This document shows, in pieces, positions 34,109-43,100 of a stretch of DNA of 64,000 nucleotides. The stretch covers positions 1,798,001 to 1,862,000 of the forward strand of contig NC_069110.1 of the NCBI RefSeq assembly GCF_947172395.1, read 5' to 3'. The notes under the pieces were generated by a model. It worked only from the letters and a program-made list of their open reading frames with translations, searched no databases and had not been told where the DNA came from. The position numbers were made by a program, and so were the translations under genes. The stretch comes from Bicyclus anynana (lineage: Eukaryota; Arthropoda; Insecta; Lepidoptera; Nymphalidae). Every line of letters begins with the position of its first letter. Position 1 is the first letter of the stretch.

Positions 34109-37100
34109 CTGAAAAACAAAAGTGTGTGTCAGTTCGCACGCACGGATGGACTTTAGATCGACTCTCTAAATAGGTGTAGGTATGTTGCCCCGCAGCACGC
34201 TGTTGGCGGCAGGGCACGGTGAAAGGTGTGCAGAATAGGTTGCGCACAAAAAATGTAACGCCATATTTTTTCATAATGGGGGCTATATATCAAAAATCGA
34301 TTCTTAAGGAGTAAACTCCAAAAGTATTTGATTCAAAGTGAGGTCATCATTAACCTATTTTAATGGCCAATTACAGGGCTAGGCTGCCATTCTTATGTCA
34401 GCCACTAACGATCAAGTAAGCTCACATGTCTTCAACGTGAACGGCTTGATAAAACTGATCGCGACCAACACAACATCAGTTTTGTCCGACGTCAAGCCGT
34501 TAGCGTTGCAGGCATGTGGGCTTATCGAATGGTGAGTGGCTATTTTGGCTATTATGGGGCTTGGGCTATGGAACTTAGATAGTCTAAGTTCCATAGCATT
34601 TGACTATATCACGATCACTAAACTTAATGATAATGTCCAGAATCAATGAATCAATGTAACTTCTAACTTCAGCCCAACTGTATAATTTGCATTATACATT
34701 TCTAAAAAGAAATAAAAACTTAGAAGAGCTCTTAAATATAAACTTTTTATATGAATAGTTAATATTTAAGTTTTTAATATTAAAAAAACTTACGGAAAGA
34801 TAATTATTTTACCATTCCTTCCTACTTATTAACTCAGAATACTAAACGGATTGTTATGCGGTTTTCATCAATAGATACATTACTTTATGAGGCAGGTCTT
34901 GAGAAATTTCTTGACGGACTCCGTAGCACAGTGGTATGCGCGGTGGATATAATGACGGAGGTCCTGGGTTCGATCCCCGGCTGGGCCGATTGAGGTTTTC
35001 TTAATCAGTCTAGGTATGTCTGTCTCTAGTCTTTGGCCGTGGCTAGTCCACCCTACCGACAAAGACGTATCGCCGAGCGATTTAGGATTACGGTACGATG
35101 TCGTGTAGAAACCGAAAGGAGTGTGGATTTCATCCTACTCCTAACAAATTACCCCGCTTCCATCTTAGATTGCATCATCATTTACCATCAGGTGAGACTG
35201 TAGTCAAGGCCTAACTTGTAGAGAATAAAAAAAAAAGTATACTCACAAGTGAGAAGACAAAGTGCCACTCGCAGTACATACTCGTAGAGACGTTCTCGGT
35301 TGGGCGCCGAGCGTTGTACTCGCGGCAGCAGGTAACCCTTCCACAGCACCTCGACGGGCACGTAACAGTGCAAGCAGTAGCTGATGAAGATGGCCACTGC
35401 AAACATTATTATGACACTCGTGGCCAGCCTGGGAACAAAACAACATAATGTCACTAACTATTATTCGAGGATTTGGAATGAAACTCTTGGTGACTCGTAT
35501 GAGTCTTTATTCCAGTCGTTTCGAGTACCAATACACACTTCCTTACGTAGGCAATTCGTTGTCCAAAATCGTAGCCGAGTTCACTATTGTTCACTTGTAT
35601 CGCTGATATTACTTCGATGTTACTCCACTTCGTTCCGAAGTTTCACTGCCCCTATGGTCCCGTGCGGTATATATTTATACCGGTGACAATGATTCCAGAT
35701 CATTCTGGGAATGCAAGATCTTGGAAGACTCGCGCATTGTTTTCGACGTAAACAATAACAATAGATTGTTATCTCAAATTGTAAACAACTCGATATTCAT
35801 TATTATCAACCCATATTAGGCTGACTGCTGAGCTCGAGTCTCCTCTCAGAATGACAGAGGTTAGGCCTATAGTATACCACGCTGGCCCAATGCGGATTGG
35901 CAGACTTCACACACGCAGAGAATTAAGAAAATTCTCTGGTATGCAGGTTTCCTCACGATATTTTTCCTTCACTGTTTGAGACACGTGATATTTAGTTTCT
36001 TAAAATGCACACAACTGAAAAGTTGGAGGTGCATGCCCTGGATCGGATTCGAACCCACACCCTCCGGAATCGGAGGCTGAGGTCATATCCACTGGGCTAC
36101 CACAGTTCATATACACTCGATAATGCCAACTGATAATGGACTTTATACTAGGAGCTTTACGGTCCTCCGTAACCTTATTATATACAGCGACTAAACGCAA
36201 CAAACACAACAACGCAATATAAAACTCAGGTATTCTCTCTCAAGAGGACAATAAAATGGGAATAACAAGTATACTTCTTTAAATGAACAAATAATCAATT
36301 AGCGGGTTGCAGGGAGCAGAAAATCATGTTAACAACAGTCTTTATAAGAGGCCTACGTTCAGCAGTATGATGACAATAATGATAATGATGATGATGATGA
36401 TGATGATGATGATTAAGATGATAGTAATTAAACTAACTAACTCAGAGTCACACAGCGGGCGATGGAACGAGCTATGTTAGGAGTATCTCTGCGTGATCGA
36501 ATCAGAAATGAGGAGATCCGCAGAAGAACCAAAGTCACCGACATAGCTCAACGAGTTGCGAAGCTGAAGTGGCAATGGGCGGGGACATAGTTCGAAGAGC
36601 CGATGGACGTTGGGGTCCCAAAGTGCTGGAATGGCGACCCCGCACTAGTAAGCGCAGTTTTGGGCGACCCCCCACCAGGTGGACTGACGACATCAAGCGA
36701 GTCGCAGGGATTCGCTGGATGCAGGTGGCTCAGTATCGTGATGTTTGGAAGTCCCTACAAAAGGCCTATGTCCTGCAGTGGACGTCCATCGGCTGATATG
36801 ATGATGATGATGATGAATTAAACTAATACGTACGGGTCGTCTTTGGGCAAATCCAGTGTGATGGAATCACTGCACTTGGACACGCAGAACACGTAGCCGA
36901 TAGCGCCTACAGTCACGTACAACACCACTATGATCGTCATCCCTGAGTTGAGGACGCCACACGGCGAGCCGAAGGCTTTCGGAGTCTTCATATTGTTTTC
37001 GAGAGCAATTACCTAGAAGAACATATTTTTTGTATTTGCTACATTCGAGCAATTTATAGGCAATATTACTAATCAATACATATAAATAAAATTGCAGTGT

Positions 37101-40100
37101 CTGACAGTGAATTCAAAATAACTACTTTTTATTAAGTGACTATAGTTTTAAACACAAAACCGCATATTCAAGATTGTTTTTAAATTTTGTCTGTCTGTCT
37201 GTATGTCGGGATTTTCACGAGACTTTCACTGGTTTTACTTTTTAATCTGGAAAAATACATACCTGAGGGATTTGTGAAAAATTAAATTTCACGCGTACGA
37301 AGAGGAAAGATTTGATTATTTATTTGAATTAAATAGGCAACGGGAAAATATCTATCGTACCCACTAGTAACAGGTTTTTCCGACTAATAGGAGGGGAATC
37401 GCAATAATGGTTATATTTACACTTCAAAATGGCATCTGTGGGCAAAATATAAACTTAAAGATAAAAATATGCTGATGATAATGATGACTTGGCAAAAGAT
37501 AAATTCTGAAAAGTTCTCTAACTTACCACTCCAACTGCGGTGAGAGCAAACAGCACTGTACCAAAAAACAGGGGGAAGGTGTCAGCTGAACCCCATAGAT
37601 CCAAGGGGTCTTCAGCCGCCTCTGGCTTCTTGCCTGCCAGGAGGTAATACACCACTATGCCCAGACCCACAAATGTCAAAGCATTCGCCAACGCAGAGAA
37701 TGGTGCTAACATTTTCAAACTCGGGATTAGGTTGAATCCGATGAGGGGCCCCAGTATTATTAGCATGTGGATCTCTACCGCCATCACGTAGTAGGGGTCC
37801 ACTACCTGGAAACAACAGTAAGTTTTAGCAGATATTTCAATTGGCTATGCAGGCTAATTCACTATCTTTGACGTATGCTAAGTCTAGTCATACTTATACG
37901 AAATTGTGATTGTATATATAGTCGCGATAGCCGTGATAGCCTAGTGGATATGACCTCTGCCTCCGATTCCGGAGGGTGTGGGTTCGTTAGGAGGTGGATG
38001 ACTATCCACAGCCCTTTCGGTTTTTACATATCGTACCGGATTGCTAAATTGCTTGACGGTACATCTTTGTCTGTAGGGTGGTAACTAGCCACGGCAGAAG
38101 CTTCCCATCATCCATACTGGACCATTTAAAAAAAAAAACCTCAAATGGCCCACCCGCGGATCAACCCCATGACCGCTGTCTTGTAAATCCACCACGCTTA
38201 CCACTGCGCCACGTAGGCCGTCAAGAAATAAAGAAGAAGTTCAAGTGTTCTGTGTGAATCATTGTCCTATGTTCTCTACAAATCTTCTATTCATTCAAAC
38301 TTTGATTTTAAAACGTTGCTATAAGATTGATTTTTATTTGTATTATATGATACCCGTTGTAGTTTGTAACACAGAGTACCTACCATTAATGTGGGTTGGT
38401 CACAAAAGCTACTTGACAGAGTTTTGGGAGCATAATGGTATGGTCTAATGTAAGTTTCCGTTCATGCTTATTGCAAGCGTCAGCGTTAGCCCGCCCGCAC
38501 ACCTCACCCCCTCGGTTCATTGAATACAATTGACAGTGAAGATACGTCCCTTCGCTCTGTCCCGATAGCATGAGAGCCTGGGATAGTTAGACCTTCCTCA
38601 TATTTTAAAAACTGAATATATGGTAGGTAACTATGGAGTTTGGACAGTGATGGCTTTGCTAGGTAACAGGTTTCGAGGGTCGAGACCTCCAACCACTCAA
38701 GTTCATCATCATCATCATTAACAACCCATATTCGGCTCACTATTGAGCACGAGTCTCCTCTCAGAATGAGAGGGGTCAGACCTTAGTCCACCACGCTGGT
38801 CAAATAGGTACGGATTAGCAGTCTTCACACACGTAGAGAATTGAGAAATTTTTCAAGTATGCGAGTTTTCTCACGACTTTTTCCTTCACCATTTGAAACA
38901 CGTGATATTTAATTTCATAAACTGCACATGGCTAAAAAGGTGGAGGTGCATGCCTCGGACCGGATTCAAAACTACGCCCTCCAAATCTAAGGCAGAGATC
39001 ATATCCACTAGGTTGTCACGGCTCCATTGAAGTATAAAACGTAAACTATTCTATCTCATAAAATATGAGAAATCATGTCACAATCTCATGTAACCCTTGG
39101 GAAAACACTGTTATAAGTCAAAATTTAAGGGTCTTTCGACAAGAGTGCGTATGAACACATGTCCCTTAACTCACATATGAAGTTATGTGAGTTAAGGGAC
39201 ATGATTTTTAATTAATATTCTGAAGCTAGAATATAAAATAATAACTTTGAAAATTGAGGGTCTAAATTGATTAATTTGAGCGGTAGCAATGACCTGCTAC
39301 CGCCCAAATCCAGCACGGTTTAATCTCCATAGTAGCTTACTATGCTTACCTTAGTACCTTTGGTAGGAAAATGGACTGACATGTACTTGTAACTTTAACT
39401 TTATAACATAACGAAGATCTAGCCATCACAAGCCCAGAGTCCACGAGTCGATGTATCATAAGTGATGTAACCGATCTGTTAATTATTAGTTACATTCCGC
39501 CAGCAATACGTACGAGCTTAGATGCACAATTACATGCCAAGGGAGAATAGTAATTGAGACTTATTGCCATTCAATGGCAACTTCATCTGTGTGCTGCTTG
39601 ATTAGTTGCTGAGAGGTAGCTCTGAAGACAACTGCTGACAGATCTCCTCCATAACCTATCATTATACTTTTAATATTTCATTACAAGTTAACCCTTGACT
39701 GCAATCTCATCTGATTTTACGATAACGATACAGTCAGGCTTACTTATAATAGACACAAGTTTATTCTACCCATATGATAGCTTTTATGTGGCATTACTCG
39801 TATATATTATATATTATACAGAGGCGTGATAGCCCAGTGGATATGACCTCTGCCTCCGATTCCGGAGGGTGTGGGTTCGAATCTGGTCCGGGGCATGCAC
39901 CTCCAACTTTTCAGTTGTGTGCATTATAAGAAATTAAATATCACGTGTCTCAAACGGTGAAGGAAAAACATCGTGAGAAAACCTGCATACCAGAGAATTT
40001 TCTTAATTCTCTGCACGTGTGAAGTCACCATGGTGGACTATTGGTCTAACCCCTCTCATTCTGAGAGGAGACTCGAGCTCAGCAGTGAGCCGAATATGGG

Positions 40101-43100
40101 TTGATAATGATGATGACGATGATATATTCTATTATGTGGTACTATATCTATGTGGTACTTCCGAGAGAGACAGAAGGTACTTCGACTGAAGACTCTCTTA
40201 CTCCTAATACAGTAACATACGAAATGTAACTGTCTTTCTTTCTATCTTCTATAACCTCTCCCTTTCAACACCAGTCCGCTCGATCACAATTTTCGTAACG
40301 TGCATGCGTAACGAAGTTTTACTTCAAAACCTTTACCTTTTTAATATTATCAGCTATGAAGACGATGTAGACACAGCATATGCCGAGCTGGTACACCACG
40401 AGGAAGATGTCGACAGCAAGCGCGGCGGGGCGCGCGAACCGCCGCAGTGCCGCCGGTCCGCAGCCTAGCGCCGTCGACACTGACTCGGGGTACGTCAGCA
40501 GCGGCACCCTCAGGTGCTTGCACGCCGCGTACTGCGACCGCACCTGCCGACAATCACTACTTCATCCAACCATCCTTGAACGAAGGGTAGGACGGGGCCT
40601 AGACCCACTCTCCACAGACTGCACGAGCGGCGAAATAAGGTGCGGGAGTGAGCAGAGACGTCTTGTGGACACGTTACTTGTTCTGCCACATTTTATGCCA
40701 CTCATCCTGCTCACCGCTCGCAAATATGTCGGCGCAAGCGCGAGTCAAAGTAGGGGTAGGGGAAGGCTGGGGGTAGAGTAGGGGTAGGGTAGGGGTATGG
40801 TAGGGGTAGGGTATGGGTAGGGTACGGGTAGGGTAGGGGTATGGTAGGGGTAGGGTATGGGTAGGGTAGGGGTAGGGTAGGGGTAGGGGTAGGAATAGAG
40901 TATGGTAGGGTAACGGTAGGGTAGTGTAGGGTAGGGGTAAGGAAGAAGTCCACATAAGTCAAAGCGAAGCTTGACTGGGTCTGCAAGTAATTTATACTTA
41001 CTCGTATTATGCTTATCAAAGTGCAAGGTTGTGTATCAAAGTCTATCATTTTAATTAGTTTTACCTAATATTAAAAACATGACAATGCTAGAGTATCAAT
41101 CAATTGTTAAATAAATAAGTAATTATATGTCATAAAATAAATGGTTTCAGATCAAGAGGTCTTAGGTTCGACTCCTGGGTCAGGTTATATGGTGTACTTA
41201 CTTCTAAGAAATTTTCAGTTAAATTCACAGCCCGGAGTTCCGAAGTTGGAGATACACGCCCGTGGCTCGGAGCCCTTAAAGCTACCCTGGTCATTGTCAG
41301 TAATATCCTAAATCTACATTGAAGCAGCATGGAAGACTAAGTAATCGCTATCCTATTAGGTGGGAAGCCTAGCCCTGTAGTGGGTCGTAAATTAGCCTAA
41401 TAAAGAAGTCATAAAATTATAAAAAAAAAATACATACAAGCACATGCAAACAGTGAGTGACCAGTATCCCGACGAGGACGGTGGCGATAATCCCAGTGAC
41501 CAGGCCGGCTCGCGCAAATGCCTGCGGCATCGCCAGGATGCCCGTGCCGAGGCTGCATTTCAGCAGGTGCACCAACGTCTCTATATTACTGAGGAAAGAT
41601 CAGAATTTAGTTAAACCGACATCAATTCTCAACAGTCATTTATTATTTTATAGCGGTAGCCCTGCGCAGTTCCCGTACCAGTGGGGGGTACCTACCATAC
41701 CTCTACCCTACCCCTACCCTACCCAACTTCTAACTTGCCTTCTTACCTTGAAAACTGCGGAATTCTCCATAAAATTTTCCATCCCCCAGTTTAGGGAAGT
41801 GTGGGGGTTAGAAAGAGACAAAAGTAGCCTATGTTACTCTCCATTCTTTCAACTATCTCTTTTAATAAATCACGTCAATTCGCCGCTCCGTTTTACCGTA
41901 AAAGACGGACAAACAAACAGACATACACACTTTAACATTTATAATATTAAAATATATATATGGATTGCTTCAGTGGTTTGGCTGTGAACGCTTAGCAAAT
42001 AAACAAACTCATTTTTGAAGTTGAAATACCTATAAAATAAGTAAATATTACAAATAAGCTATTTATTAGTCACGCTCAATTTGCATTTTTCTTAGTAAAT
42101 CCTTTCGCTTGAAACCCATATCATAACCGTAATCTTCGTCCACAACTATACTAATATTATAAAGAGGTAAAGTATGTAAGTTTGTAAGTTTGTCACATTT
42201 TTTAAATGGGGTAATCTTCGGAACTACTGGTCCGATTTAAAAAATTCTTTCACCAGTAGAATGCTACATTATCGGGGAGTGCTATAGGCTATATTTTATA
42301 TTAGTATCATATATATTAGCCGAGTTATCACAGTTTTTGTCATACAGGTCGGACTGAAAATCCTCTTAAACAGACTTATTCGCATGCGCTGCCTTAACTA
42401 TTGTGTAAAATTGAAATTAATTTATGGAGACTTTATGTATCTTTAAAAGTTCTACAAAAAAGTTCGCGACACCATATATCTATCTTCTATATATTAGCAG
42501 ATATAGTACCTTTTGTGTTTTAAAAATTATTAATTTTATATACTTAGGTTTACGTCATTATTTATACAACTAAACTTTAATCCTTATTAAAATAAATTAT
42601 TTAATTATCACAAGGATATTATGGAGATAAGATTTGCCCTTTACAGTATGTTAATACCTTAAATAGTTTCGGAGATAATACAAAATTTCTAAGACGCAGA
42701 AATTCCGCTATATGACGCCCGGCGCTTTCATTTACGTAGTTCCCGTTTCCGTGTGAATATGGGGATCAAACATAGCCTATGACACTCGCAAATAACGTAG
42801 CTTTCTATTGGTAAAACAATTTTCCAAATCGGTCCAGTAGATCCCGAGATTACCTCCTACAACCACACGAACTTTACCTCTTTATATTATTAGCATAGAA
42901 GTCTCTATTTCTCTTAGTCATACCACCACTCTCGAAGGACTGGACCTATTTTGCTAAGGGTAGGAGTAAGATAGAGAAGTTACAGGGTAGGGTCCTTACC
43001 CTACGGGTACGGGTAGGGAAGCGTAGGGGTAGTGTAAGGGTAGCGTAGGTTTAGAGCCGGGTTTAGGATAGTGGTAGGGTAGGGGTAGAGGTAGGGTAGT

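Noticed and set aside
39825..39900. tRNA gene (good box A and box B)
   Set aside because: The SINE body follows directly, and the head does not form a full cloverleaf; it is one of many SINE copies. The same holds for the other tRNA-like heads.
40674..41049. Long - strand ORFs reading Pro-Tyr-Pro-Thr repeats in three frames at 40.7-41.0 and 43.0-43.4 kb
   Set aside because: They are translations of the C-rich strand of a short tandem repeat; all frames look alike and no splice or start context supports coding.
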